A stretch of DNA of 64,000 nt from Kryptolebias marmoratus (Eukaryota; Chordata; Actinopteri; Cyprinodontiformes; Rivulidae): assembly GCF_001649575.2 (NCBI RefSeq), contig NC_051431.1, positions 25,267,575 through 25,331,574 on the forward strand, given 5' to 3'. The position numbers and the translations under genes were made by a program. This document shows, in pieces, positions 48,860-60,945 of the stretch. How positions within the stretch are numbered: position 1 is the stretch's first letter; every line of letters begins with the position of its first letter. Under the pieces are notes generated by a model that was given only the letters and a program-made list of their open reading frames with translations, was not told where the DNA came from and searched no databases.

Positions 48860-49714
48860 GACTACCCCAAATGAACATGTGATTCAATTAAATTTGGATG
48901 CCCACAGAAGCAGCTTTTAGTCTTCAAAACAGTACTATTTCATCCTTTCTGTGACTTCATGTGACCCTGTGAACATTGAGGAATCACAAGTCACACAAAA
49001 TCACATATTTTATTTTTAGCTCACCAGATTTCTGTGAATATTTTTGGTTCTGGTTCCTTCTGTTACATATGTTATCCAGAAAACTGTATCAGTGTTTAGC
49101 ACCTACACCTACAGGGCCAACTGCATATGGTAATGCATGCATACAAAAATTATGTATAGGTGTTTTCCTGCAAATAAACAGATCCTTTGGTCAGTTTTCA
49201 AGCTTTGCTCACACATATTATCAGATCAATTTGTCTTTTTATGATGATGACAAAAGGGAGTAGATGAAGATGTGTCTTAAAATGAAACTGACAATTTTCC
49301 AAAAATAATGCAAAAGTATATTTTTAATTTTTATTTCATTATTTGGTTTATGAACATGACTTTTTATAGTACTCTCTGATTTAACTGTGAGTGCTATAAA
49401 TAGTTGCTGACACATCCAGTCTAACTCATTCATAATGACGCTGCTCCAGCAATCTTGGAATACCTTGCTAATATGATTTGGAAAGAAATGATTGTTTCAA
49501 AGTTGAATAATCTGGATCAAAAATTTTTACTTCTCTTTTTCACCTTTTAAGGCCTCTAAAATCTGTTTAAAATAAAAGCTGTGTCCTGTGATCTATCTTT
49601 AGATTGGTGTCCCATTTAATCCACACATATAAAGACATGGATTCATATGCTGCAAATAAAGCAGAGGTTGCTGCACCTTTTCCCATAGATCACACACTAA
49701 TGCAATTTTCAGCC

Positions 49715-50010
49715 GTTTGTTTGCACACGCTTTTGTAAGCATGTGCAAACAAACGCTTACAAAAAAAACCACAGGAATTTCACATGTGGAAAATCACGTG
49801 GTTGCTTGTGAAAACATGTTACATACTGTATAACTTTACTTTTTAACTCATGTTAAAAAAACATGACATAAGTAAAACACGTGAATTTGTTTTGTGTATA
49901 ATGTGTGAAGCCCATGGGTTTTACATGTGTTATAGTATTTACCAGAAGTTATACGCAATTTGTGATTGTTTCCACACATGCTTCACATGTGAAACCTATT
50001 GAATTGGTCT
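49715..50010. repeat. Interlocked inverted repeats and CACATGTG-type palindromes
   Basis: Stem 1: GTTTGTTTGCACACGC (49715-49730) with GCATGTGCAAACAAAC (49739-49754), 15 of 16 paired. Stem 2: TTTTGTAAGC (49731-49740) with GCTTACAAAA (49755-49764), perfect. The order A-B-A'-B' means the two stems interlock. Downstream to 50010 are repeated E-box-like palindromes: 'ttcacatgtggaaaatcacg', 'aacacgtgaatt', 'ttttacatgtgtta', 'cttcacatgtgaaacc'. Probably a palindrome-rich old repeat. Confidence 0.75.
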
Positions 50011-50306
50011 TCATTTTGTTTTTTATTATTCTGAGAGGTATTTTAGTTGATTAAGTATCTGAGTGTCCACATTCATACTTTTCTAAATACTGTTTGTGAT
50101 TGCATCCAATTCCCAGTCATTAGGATTTATTAAAGAGAGACATCGGGACACAGATCAATAAATTTGCCAACCAAACATTAATCTGCACAATTCTGCATCC
50201 GTGGATTTACGATTTTGGCCATTATGCTACTCAGGTTTTTTTTTTTTGTCTTTTTTTTTTTAGCATCTGACTGATTTCTGGCCTGTTATCACCAGTTGAT
50301 GTCTTG

Positions 50307-51653
50307 CGGAGGTGGAAAAAGTACTAAATAACATACTCAAGTAAAAGTACAGTTACTTTATTTTATTTTTTCTCAGGTGAAAGTAAAAAGTAAGTCATTA
50401 AAACTTTACTCTGAGTAAAAGTTACTATTTTACAGCAGGAGGGTGTCTCTCCTGTGGTGCGCAAAGGAGAAGAGAAAAAGCTTTTCTCAAACAATGGCTT
50501 AAATAAATAAAAAGCTACATAATTTACTATGCAATTACAAAAGCATGCCCTGAGGTGCCTTGTCCACACATGATCTTTAAAACACTTAGAGAGAATAAAT
50601 TGTCAGTTTAGTTCAGACCATCCCACGATGCTCAGCTTGTTCAACAACAAAATATGTTGAACAAACCACAAAGCAGCTGGTACCAAAACACCTAAATGAC
50701 CTGTCCTAAGCTAGAATTTGATTACAGTTCATTCTTATGGCCACAATGATACAGATCTTGCTCACAGAGATAAAATACAACAAAAACATGACAGTGGAGG
50801 GTATGAATATATGCCATACTTCTCATAAAACAAGAGTTTCAGGTGTCATGAGTTTCTGATGCTGGTCAGTGAATTAGCAGAGGACTGAACTACAAAGTTA
50901 GGTTAACAGTTTAGCTGCTGTGAGGAGCTGAAAGTCTGAGTTTTCAGAATCACTGAGGATTTATTTGAGCCTGGTAAGATCACCATGGTGACAGAGACTG
51001 AGTTTGAGTCTGGTTAGATCTCCATGGTAACAGAGGCTGAACTCATCACCTGACGCTATAGATCAGGTGATGAGTTCAGTTTCAGTAAGAAGCTCTGTCT
51101 GTTCACAGATTATTTTCTTAATGAGACCCCAAATACACAAATCAGACTGAAGCAACATTTATATATCATCATAGTTATACTCAGACATGTCAGATTTGAA
51201 CAAGTTTCTCCATCATCCTAAAGTCACTCAGTCCACCACAATTAGATACAGTTCAAAAGTTAGTGTTTTCATTTTTTTAATTTAAGCACAATACAATAAT
51301 TATTTGGGGCTATATTTACATCTTATAATTTATCTGATAAACATACCTTTTGGATTCTAAGTTTAGGTAAAATAATTTAATTTGTCCAAAACTTTTAAAA
51401 TATTTTGATTAACTCACTTCCTTCCCAGCAAACAAAAATTATGCTAGAAAAACTTAATTCCACTCTCTGGCCTTAATTTACATGTTTTTGTTCACATTTG
51501 TAACAGAAAAGGATTTTGAATGTAACCAAGTACACTACTTGAAATATAACATCATCAAGTAAAAGTAAAAGTACAGCTTAGGTTAATTACTTAAAAGGTT
51601 GATACTCAATTACGGTATTGTGAGTAAATGCAATTTGTTACTTTCCACCTCTG
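50307..51653. mobile_element. hAT-like non-autonomous element (1347 bp)
   Basis: Ends CGGAGGTGGAAAAAGTAC and, reversed, CAGAGGTGGAAAGTAAC. Next to both ends lie 'actcaagtaaaagtacagtt' and, reversed, 'taagctgtacttttactttt', typical of a large teleost hAT group. Flanks ATGTCTTG (50299-50306) and ATGCCATG (51654-51661) agree at 6 of 8 positions, the length expected for hAT. No transposase frame remains. It contains the tandem duplication and hairpin listed next. Confidence 0.75.
50964..51079. repeat. 39-bp tandem duplication followed by a 17-bp perfect hairpin
   Basis: Units 50964-51002 and 51003-51041 both read TTTGAG.CTGGT.AGATC, CCATGGT.ACAGAG.CTGA with about six differences. The second unit runs into the hairpin CTGAACTCATCACCTGA (51037-51053), nine-base loop, TCAGGTGATGAGTTCAG (51063-51079). 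Confidence 0.85.
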
Positions 51654-52602
51654 ATGCCATGATATAATTACAAAAAAGGAGTTTTCAAGTGGTGCTTTAT
51701 TCTGAAAAGTTGAGGGGACTCTCTGTGCTAATCTATTTTAAGAACTCATCTGCTCTAAGTAGCTTCGGTCTAAAATGGCCAAGGCATAAGATATTAAGAT
51801 ATTAAGGAAATCTTTTGCTGAGGCACATCTGTGATGTTTCTGAAGCACAGCGTGGCTCACCTGCTGGAATTAAAAACATTTCTAAAGGTTACAGGGATCA
51901 GTTCAGTGGATGGGGGACTAAACACCCAAATTTTAAAAAGGATTGCTTGGCTCTAACCAGTTTTCTGCTTTGATAGGTTTGTACAGTTTATCAGCCTGAT
52001 TATTGAGGACAGAAATAGGCTGATGTCATAGAAACTTAGTGAACAACAGCAAGTCTAAAGGTTGCATGATGAATGACAAATGAGGCAATAGACACAATGA
52101 GTAGTTTTATATTTTAATTTTCAAATTGCCAAATTTAATTTAAAGACCAAATCTGAGATTTTTGATCTATCTAAAAGGCACTGCCTTTGCAGCCAAGGCC
52201 AAATTATATATTATATAATATTCTTCTCAGTACATCAGAGTAAATGCATCATCAAATATACCCACTACAGTGACTTTTAACTTCATCCCATGCCAGAGAG
52301 ATTTTTCTGGTATATTCTATACATGATGCAGGATCGATGTGATTTTAAGATGAAATGTTACTTTAAAAATGATATGAATTTAAAAAGCCCAGGCCTAACA
52401 AAACCAGGAGACTGATTTTTGTTTTAATAATTCCAGTAAAAATGTTGATAAGTATCTGACAGCTGGCCTCATTCAGAAAAGTGCAGCTGTCCCACTTTTC
52501 TTTAGCTCATGAAACCGGATGTCATTCTGACTTTACCTGACAGGTGTGAGTAGGTGTGGTGATTTGGTCCCTGGTGCCTACTCATCTGTCTTCCTTCTAC
52601 AG

Positions 52603-52724
52603 AGATGAATCGGCATCACTACTCGCTCTATGTCCATAATTGCCGCCTGGTGTTCCTGCTGAGGAGAGACTTCACACAGGTGGACACCTTCAGACCGGCA
52701 GAGTTCCACTGGAAACTGGAGCAG
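52603..52724 (+). CDS. clstn2: Calsyntenin internal exon D (LNS domain, middle)
   Basis: 122-bp exon that completes a Glu codon with the last base of exon C and ends exactly on CAG, so it is phase 1 to 0. It reads MNRHHYSLYVHNCRLVFLL, RRDFTQVDTFRPAEFHW, KLEQ: mid-LNS strands with one cysteine (HNCRL). The acceptor is CTTCCTTCTACAG; the donor is GCAG/GTAAGG. Unlike exons A-C its length is not a multiple of three, so skipping it alone would break the frame. In the family the next exon starts ICDKEWHYY; no such sequence was found before 64000, so the following intron is longer than 11.2 kb. Confidence 0.96.
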
Positions 52725-54779
52725 GTAAGGCACTGATCTAAAGACACCAATGACAGACAGAGAGTCCTGTGTATCCTCAACTAACATTTAGTGGATTAAT
52801 AAAATAGGTCATGGTAAAATAACAAAGAGACGTGAAGCTTGTATCCTGGATTAAACATGTATTAGAAAATCAATGGGATATTTTTTTGTTTAGCTAAAGC
52901 CATGCTGAGCTGCATTTTGTTCTAAATATACCATCCTATTGTATTTTTATATAAAATATATACTTTTTCATTTAAAACTAAATTTTCTTCATAACACCAC
53001 ATTTATTTTTGAAAGCAATACAGCACATGAAGTTGGTCATTTTAGTCCTAAAAAAAAATAAATTTTAGGTATTTTTTGTCACATTTTACACAAATACCTG
53101 TATTTGGAGATTGCAAATAACGTGATATATAGTACATAAGCAATGTAAGGACAGATCTTAGAAATATAAAAAAGCAGGCACAATCAAATAAATTCTGACA
53201 TCATTATTCACAACTTTGTGTTGTGACACTTTAGGTGGCTGCCAAAGATCACTAGAATAGGCAAAAATGTAAATATTTGAAGACTACAAAGACATTTGGT
53301 CTAGTATTTCCTTTTATAACAGTGGTGGAAGACAGCATGTCAAGCTATTCTGAGTAAACAAGGATAAGATCTAAGCGATGATAGGTTTTAAATCACAGAA
53401 GATTATCGATCTTATGACCCTTTAAAAAAATGTTTATATCAGGTGTTGTCGTTGTTATTGCTTTTTTTCTTATTCATATTGTTATAGATTGTTAGATATG
53501 TGTGTCAGTGGTGTATTCCTTTGTGTTCTTGGCATATGAACCAGGTAAATACAACTTTATTCACTGTGTCATGAAGTTGTTGCTTTTGTGTACATATTGT
53601 GTTCTTGGAGTATACATGGCATAGTTAAAGTACCAACAATGTATATATAATTTTGGTACTGGTTGTGTAGTGTCTGATAACATGATTTGTACCAATACAA
53701 GACCAACATTTTCTCTTAGTACACTTGGACCTGGAAGAAATTGATTCAAGTTGCTGTTGCGGGCTTGCTTTGGACTTTATTTGAAGACAAGAACAAAACA
53801 CAAGTTGCCAGACTGAGCTCTGTCATAGTAGGGCAGCAAGAAAGCTCTAGAAATAATAATAAGAAGAAGAGCCAGAATATAGTGGGTTAGACCATGGTAG
53901 TTGCCAAATGAATTTTTGTCTATCAGAAGAAAATATCCAGATATATTTTTATGTGTTAGATTTTACCAGGGGGCATCGCAGCAGTAATAGAATATCCAGT
54001 CAGTCTTTGTGTGTGTCTGTATTTGTTGCATGCACAGCAGCAGCTGTCTAATTCTCGAAGAGGTCGTCTAAATGTAAGACACGTGACCTCGACGCACAGA
54101 ACCCCACACTTGCACCCTGCAAGGACATTTGATTCATGCTAGAGACCCACAGCTGAGCCTGGACATCCAGATGGAGCACCCTAGGCTAATTTGATCAGAC
54201 AGATCACTGGTCTTGATTGGAAGAGAGCATGAACGAGGTCATCCATCAGCCTCCTGACAGAAAATATTGTCTGTGTGAGTCATCTTTTGAGAGGAATTTA
54301 GACAGAGAGTTACCGCAGGGTATCATAGTTTGTTTTGGTATTCTGGCTCCACATTTGCTTTCCATGTGTGATACCTTTTTAAACATCAGCAATCTGAAAA
54401 TTACTGCATAAATGTCACTAATGCCTGTCGTAAGAATAAGGCTTTCCTCATGCATTTTCTTTTCCTAGAAAATGATTGTGTGTTGGACAACTTTTTTAGG
54501 ACATAAAGGCCCCTCGATAAATACATGTAAATACTTAACACATTTTCTGTACAATACTGAGCAGGTAAAATACACCTATGTTAGCTACAGAGCAAGATTT
54601 ACCCCATATAGTTGACTGAACAATATTGTATCATTGTTTAAGCTTTAAACATGTTTAATTAAAGGCCTAGCACTCTTTGAAGCATGCCTACCACCTTCCA
54701 CGCCAGAGTTTTAAAATAAGATAATCTTTTATTAAGAAACGATGGTGTTGTAGCCATTTTGGTTAAACCTTGAATATAA

Positions 54780-55010
54780 TGTTATGCACAATCTCATGCA
54801 GTATTGCCAGATGTCATGGTCAGAGAATGTCTTGAGATTTACTCTTGGCTACTACCACATACAATTTTAGCTCAATATCTGTAAAATTGACTGAGTTATG
54901 GCCATTTTTGGTAACAAATAGCCGCACGGAGACACACTCATACACAGACACAGCCAAATCCATGACCGTCTGCTTTTGCCTTCTGGTGTTGAGTGATGAA
55001 AAGGTTTTTA
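54780..55010 (+). repeat. Possible teleost interspersed repeat
   Basis: 'ttttagctcaatatctgtaa', 'aattgactgagttatggcca' and 'agacacactcatacacagac' form a run I associate with a dispersed teleost repeat. Class and ends are not determined. Confidence 0.3.
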
Positions 55011-56053
55011 AAAATGAAGAAAATAAAAAAAAAAATGTCTGGCAAATCTGTTGTCATTTCTGGTTCAATGCAGTTTGAAGTCTTCACAAGCACACAAACA
55101 TATTTTGCTCAAATTAGAGAAAGATAAAAAGTTATCTGTACAACTGACTTAAATGCTGTTTTATTGAAAAGTATTCAATATTCACCTATAATTTGTTTTT
55201 ACCAAATTTTGCAGAACTTATGGACTTGAATCCAAGTGTTTTGTTTACTTTTGCAAGCTACTGCTGCAAACTTACAACATGCTGTCCATAAAGTAAAGCA
55301 AATTAAGCAGTCCTGCCTTATGGATTTTCTGAGGCCCAGCTCAGCTCAGCTTATTGATGTTGTGACGCTGCTGCTAAAGTTGATTGCAGCCACTCTAGAC
55401 AATGCTTGTGATTCACCCTGACAGTGTGCCAGCCTTCTAGAAGCATCCCAGCAGTGGCCCTTCACTCAGCCTCGCTAAGAATACACGCTTGGACTGTTTT
55501 TGACAGCATCTGCATCAAACTGCACAGAGCAGATGAGCTGGAAAGGAAGACACACATGAGACTGTCATGAAGAATTGAGTTGCTTTTAAGAATAAAATAC
55601 CATGTGAGTACCACAGAGTATATATGCAACATAAAATATAATGTGCAGACTGTAAATCAAAGGCTGAAGTAATCACTTGCTGTTGCATCAGTTAAAGAGC
55701 AGTATGTCTGATGGCTGATGAGTACTGGCTCCAAAACATTTGATTTGTTATGAAGTCAACACTGGAAACCTCACCTGGACATAAAAAAGACTGACAGATT
55801 GATAGCTCATTCTTGATTCTGTGGATAATGGTGCATACTCATTTTTCAGCTAGTGGAGCTATTTGTCTAGTTAATTTTAAGAACAAATGACACTCCAGTG
55901 AGCTAAAAGCTAACAAGTTGTGTCATCCCATGCAATTTGTGTCCAACTTCTTAGGGGGACAAGTGGCGTTTAACTTCAAGAGACTGATCAATAACTGGTC
56001 TTTGATGCTCTTAGGTGTCTGGAGCTGCACACGAACCACACTGAGTGGATCAA

Positions 56054-56070
56054 TGTGTGTGTGTGTGTGT
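56054..56070. repeat. (GT)8 microsatellite
   Basis: Clean GT run abutting a SINE fragment. Confidence 0.9.
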
Positions 56071-56071
56071 A

Positions 56072-56206
56072 CCTATCTCCAGCGGTCAACACTTTAGACA
56101 GGCCACCAGTCCATCACAGGGACACATAAATGAACAATCATGCACGCACACACTCACACCTAAAAGCAATTTAAAACTTACCTAACATGCACGTTTTTTG
56201 ACTCAA
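56072..56206 (-). mobile_element. SINE family 1 fragment, minus orientation
   Basis: Reads 'cctatctccagcggtcaaca', 'ggccaccagtccatcacagg', 'cacacactcacacctaaaag' and 'ttacctaacatgcacg', the 3' two-thirds of the SINE reversed. Confidence 0.75.
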
Positions 56207-58144
56207 ACTTGTTTATCTACAGGGTGCAAACATTGTAACAGGTAGTGAAATAACCATCTTTGTTAATTATTGCTTAAATAGGTAGACATAAGGGCCTAAA
56301 GTATGTGCATGTATTCCCCCAATAAGATACTGGTGTTTGGCTGCCTTTATCTTAATCACAATACCCTGCTAATCATACAGCAAGATGGTTGGAACTTTAA
56401 GAATGGGAAAACTAATGTGTTTTGAACGGATAAGAAATACCTTTACTAAAATGGCACAAAGTCAAAACCTGTTGAAGCCCTGAAATGTTTCTGATTAGAA
56501 GCTTATTGATATGGGTTTATGTAGTCTCTAATGACAATGGTTCACTTGAGTTCATTATCAATGAAAGAATAGGATTAGATGCAGAAAATACTGATACTTC
56601 ATACAAAGTAAAATGCAACAAGAATTCAGTTGAACTATAAAGTGAACTATGCAGTGAAAGCAATTCACAAGTTGTTGGAGCTATCTTTATAAAACATTCA
56701 TCTTTTAGTGACGCCTATGGGTTCTAAATAACATCTCTGCCTTTAAAATATTTCTCAGAAGTTTTTGAAACTGTACAATTTGTTCAAATTGTTAAATTAC
56801 AATTGAACTCTTGATAAACAGAGTTGTGCATGTCAAACATTTAATTATTAAACAATTTCCCCCTTTTGGATAACATAACCTTCAGTTTAAAACACAAATA
56901 TAACAGATGTCTGATTCAAAAGTAACGTGGGCATAAATTCTGTCAATGTTCATATTTAATCTTACTACACTGTATTTTCTTTACCAACTGTTGAAAGTAT
57001 ATAAGTGATATGCTGGCACCACATTTACAGCAAATAGCTGTTAAAGAGATTCAGCAGTGTTAGAAATGCCATTCTCAACTTATCCACTCTTGTTAAAAGT
57101 TGCCTCTGAAACACAGAGTTGTAAAAGAAATTTTTCATTAAGTTGCTATCTTCTCTCGCCTTGATGTAATGTGCTTCCCAACAGTTAATGTGTTTTAAAC
57201 AAAGTTTGAATATCTCTAATCCAGAAATGCCTTCCACTAAAAAAAGAATCTCTGTTCATTACATTGGTTTATCACAGAAGTCTAATTGATTTCTTATACA
57301 AAATACAATCAGGCATTGTGTGGTACATATTGAGTAGAACTGGAGAGAGATGGTAGATATTAGTTTTACCTAGTGAGAAAAATAAATGTACTATCTTCTA
57401 ATAACAGACACAGTAGTTTGAGCCAGTGTGGGTTTAGGCACATTGGTCTATTGTGTTCAGGGCTTGCTCGTATTTTTTCTATCTCTGCTGTCGGCATTGT
57501 TAAAAGATGAGGTTTTTAATTGACGTTATTGAAAAGCTTTGCATTGAGCTGGTGCTCAACATGAATTTTGTATGCAGCATAATATTCTTTCATTGCTGAT
57601 ACAATCTAGTTTCAAAGAAACACTGTCAGTCCCACAAATGTTTTTGGATGAGAAAATGCAGGCCCCTGTAAACCCTTTAATTTAAAAAATTAATTAGTAT
57701 GCTCAATAAAAAAAATAGCCTTCAACATCTTAAGGAAAATTCATTGGCTTAGAGTTCCTCTCACTTCCAGATTCATACTTTAGTTCCTCTGTGTAGAACT
57801 TGTGGGATTGCATTCTTTCATTGGCTTAGAAAAATACTACTTATTTACTTACTACTGATTTACAATCAGATTGTTTATATCTTATTTTATCTTTTTATTT
57901 TAAAGAAAAGTCTTGATCTTTATTTCTATATTTTATAACATTGTTATTTATGGTAATGGAAGTGGTCGTAGTAGTAGTTTTAGTATTTTTATTAACTTCC
58001 TTTGGGAACATCTCTCTCTTTACACATTTTTATCTGTATATACATTTTTGTTTATGACTGCCCTCTTTTCCTATTTTTTGCAAATTAATGATTCTGCTGT
58101 TATTTTTATGCTGCTATTAGAATTTTATGAAGTACATGGATGCT

Positions 58145-58192
58145 GCTATGCCATCTAAGTATTCCTTTGAGATTAATAAAGTCATAACTATT
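58145..58192 (+). mobile_element. Retroposon 3' tail
   Basis: 'attcctttgagattaataaa' with 'gtcataac' resembles the common fish LINE ending 'ggattaataaagt'. The body upstream (57890-58140) is AT-rich and not recognised. Confidence 0.35.
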
Positions 58193-58359
58193 TAAAGTTA
58201 GCCACTGTGATTTAGAAAAGTTATTTTTATTATTATTTATTTTATATATTTTTCAGTAAGTGGACCTATTTAATGTGAGATATCTGATCAAACAGCTAAC
58301 ATAGTTAGACTCTTGGTTCCCTGTTCACCCTGGACAATACCCAAGCTATGATCTCCATG

Positions 58360-59015
58360 CCCTATAAGTACAAATTAGAAAGTGGTTAGAAGACATCAAA
58401 TTGGGAAAACCCTATTCAATGTGAAGACAATCATGATGCTACTATGCTTTTAGTATTCATCAAATAACTTTTTTTTTCAGCTTTTTTCCGCATCCTAGAA
58501 ACACTCTCCTGGACTCTCGCAGTGTTATATACACCAACAGCACATTCCCACAATATTACCAGTTAAACCCATTATCACATCACCCCTGCACCCCACACTG
58601 ACACAACTCTCAGATGGTCTTAGGATTTAGCTATGTTGCAGAAGATCACACCACGCTAGCATTACATTATCACCATGAGTAAAACGATAGAAGTAGCTTA
58701 GCCATGAGGCCAGCATAGCCAGTACCTGCATCATATTCTTGGTTAACAAGCCTTGACTGTGTGCACGGTCCTCATGTCCTGGATACGCTGCCACCACACT
58801 CCCTCATACTCTGATCAGTACCCCAATACACTACCACTTAAATAATGCACCATATGGATGTTTGGGCATGCTCATTACCTTCCATGACCTATCCCCCTCA
58901 GACAAACATAATGGGGACCTCACTGTGTTTCCAATTTGCCCCTGAAGAACTCGCCAAGACCTTGCAAAAACTCACATTCTGGCTGATGTTTTGTTTTTTT
59001 ACACCACCGGTGTGA
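58360..59015 (+). repeat. Unclassified interspersed repeat, copy 2
   Basis: Block 1 'ttttagtattcatcaaataa' near 58449 and block 3 'ctgaagaactcgccaagacc', 'cattctggctgatgttttg' near 58943-58991 match copies 1 and 3. The middle is longer and more diverged. It ends near 'ggtgtgaagg'. Confidence 0.6.
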
Positions 59016-59130
59016 AGGAAATAAATTATGTATTTAATCATGTTAAACATGTGTTGGTAAGACTGTAGGTGTCGTATGATGCTCCCCTATAAAACAACTT
59101 TCTGTCTCATCTTTACATTGGTTGATAATT

Positions 59131-59568
59131 AAAGGACCAATTCCACTACAGGAACCTTTTTCAGTAACCAGGGTAGTTTTCTGGACCTAGTAATTCTTTG
59201 CCCCCTTTGTTTATAGTTCTATTAACAGGGTGAATACAAGGTACTAGGATAGAAATTTATCTCAGGAAAAGGCCCTAGACCTTTACCCTTTACCTGGAAA
59301 TTACATAGAGTTTTTAGTGATGGGGTAGCATAAAACATTTTTGATTGGTTAAGTCCCCAAGATCCTCAACAACAGTTCTGCAGACATATGTCTATGACAG
59401 AATCAAGAATATCTGAGCAGTTGCAGCACTTCAGTAGCTGAGGACAAGGAATACATGTCAGCAACTTAATTTGCCTAATTTACCCTAAAGTGGAAACACA
59501 ATAGAAATTACCAAGTTAAAAATTACCAGGATAAAAAAGTTCTGGGTCCATATTGAAAACACACCTTT
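59131..59568. mobile_element. Non-autonomous DNA transposon, class uncertain
   Basis: The left end 'aaaggaccaattccactaca' with 'ggaacctttttc' and the reversed right end 'aaaggtgtgttttcaatatg', 'cagaacttttttat' form a diverged inverted repeat of about 34 bases. TA flanks both ends. Inside, 'gtaaccagggtagttttctg' and, near the right end, 'aattaccaggataaaa' are also inverted to each other. No coding capacity. Confidence 0.5.
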
Positions 59569-60328
59569 AGATGGTCATTTTTAATCTTGTTTTCACATTT
59601 TGAGTTACTGTTTAGTGACTTGTGAAATTTTTGCTGAGATGTCTGCCTGACCAGTTGTAGAATCATCAAAGTGAGGTTGTCTAATGTATCGAGATTTCCA
59701 CTGTTGAGAAACTTTAGTTAAGTTTGATCATGTGATCCATGTAAATATGAAAATAGAAATATTTGTTTTACATTTAGTGCAGTGCCTGTTTTGTATTGTC
59801 ATCTGACAGCTTGGAGGGATTTTAGCTAAATGAGGAAATCAATAAGAAGTCACCTCAAGCCTTTAAGATGGCAACAAAAAGAACAAGAAAAAGACAACAT
59901 TGATAATTGAAATCTAAATGATGCTTGCAGCAGGAATCTAAATTGAATGTGGAAAGGTAATCATTACCACTGACTACCACCAGGAAAACTAGAAAGCAAT
60001 CAATCTAACTCTTGGGGGGAGGACTTTCTCTGACTTCACATGTGGACAGAAATGGAAAATATAAAAATCAATCAGCAACTATCCATGTTGTGTTGTACAG
60101 CTTCACCTCACAGGTCAATATAAAGAAATCCTTTGATACAATAGATGCGCTGATAGGCATTTTTTGGGGAGGCTATGTCAAAGTAGTTGAGTTGTACAAC
60201 ATTCAGAAAGTTTAATAATTCTATGTTATAGGTACATGAAATATTAAGAGCAAAAACATTTGCAGATGCTAGTTGTTTGGCAAACCCCAAAAACCTTATC
60301 TCTGGGTTTAATAATAGCACTGCATTTG

Positions 60329-60350
60329 CCCCCCCNNNNNNNNCCCCCCC
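60329..60350. other. Assembly gap of 8 N within poly-C
   Basis: C7, eight N (60336-60343), C7. Probably an unresolved homopolymer; the true length is unknown. Confidence 0.95.
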
Positions 60351-60399
60351 TTGACACTGAATGACAACATTTGTAATATATTAAAACCTAGCTGGATTG

Positions 60400-60945
60400 C
60401 AGCACATTTGGAAAACCCTTTCATGACACTATAACTCATTTAATACTCACCAAATATGTTTTTTTCTATTAGTCTCTCCATGGCTGAGATGCTCTTTTGA
60501 ACTCTCACCACACTCTACACTCCTGCCCTGTATCAGAATGCTGCTACGGGTATCACATCTCTCCTTGGTTGTTTTCATGATCCTGTCATAATCACAACTG
60601 CAGCCTAAGCTCAAGGTCAGTGTGGCCAATCTGCTTCAAATTCTCCATGACCAAGCCATGGCTGTGCATGTGAGCCTCACACCTTGGTTAAACTGCCACC
60701 GCTGCCAACATGTCCCCCCATGCTACATCAAACGGCCCCAATACCTTGCCACCACATTGATTAACCACTATGGCCCTACTACAGTTGTTTTGATCTCTAT
60801 AACATAGTGGAGCTATCATGTTCTTTTACATGTAATGTGGAGCTCACTAAGTAATTTGTGCCTGAAGAAACCAGCATGACCCTGCAAAGACCATCTATGT
60901 TCTGGCTATTATTTTAGATTATCATTCAGTGTGAAGGTGGGTTTA
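60400..60945 (+). repeat. Unclassified interspersed repeat, copy 3
   Basis: Block 1 'tttaatactcaccaaatatg', block 2 'gctgctacgggtatcacatc' with 'ggttgttttcatgatcctgt', block 3 'ctgaagaaaccagcatgacc' with 'gttctggctattattttaga', end 'cattcagtgtgaagg'. It is the best match to copy 1 along its length. Confidence 0.65.

Larger units (their letters stand above)
47588..52602 (+). other. 5.0-kb calsyntenin intron C-D
   Basis: Donor GTGAGT, acceptor TTCTACAG. It holds a MITE (48382-48859), an inverted-repeat-rich stretch (49715-50010) and a hAT-like element (50307-51653). 47600-48370, 48870-49700 and 51670-52590 show nothing recognisable. Confidence 0.92.

Noticed and set aside
44950..52724. Assignment to CLSTN1 or CLSTN3 instead of CLSTN2
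   Set aside because: Remembered CLSTN1 wording at matching positions (for example IPDGIVPKNLTD, RKDFDQADT) fits less well than CLSTN2 wording, and the CLSTN3 LNS start is clearly different. A formal tree was not possible.
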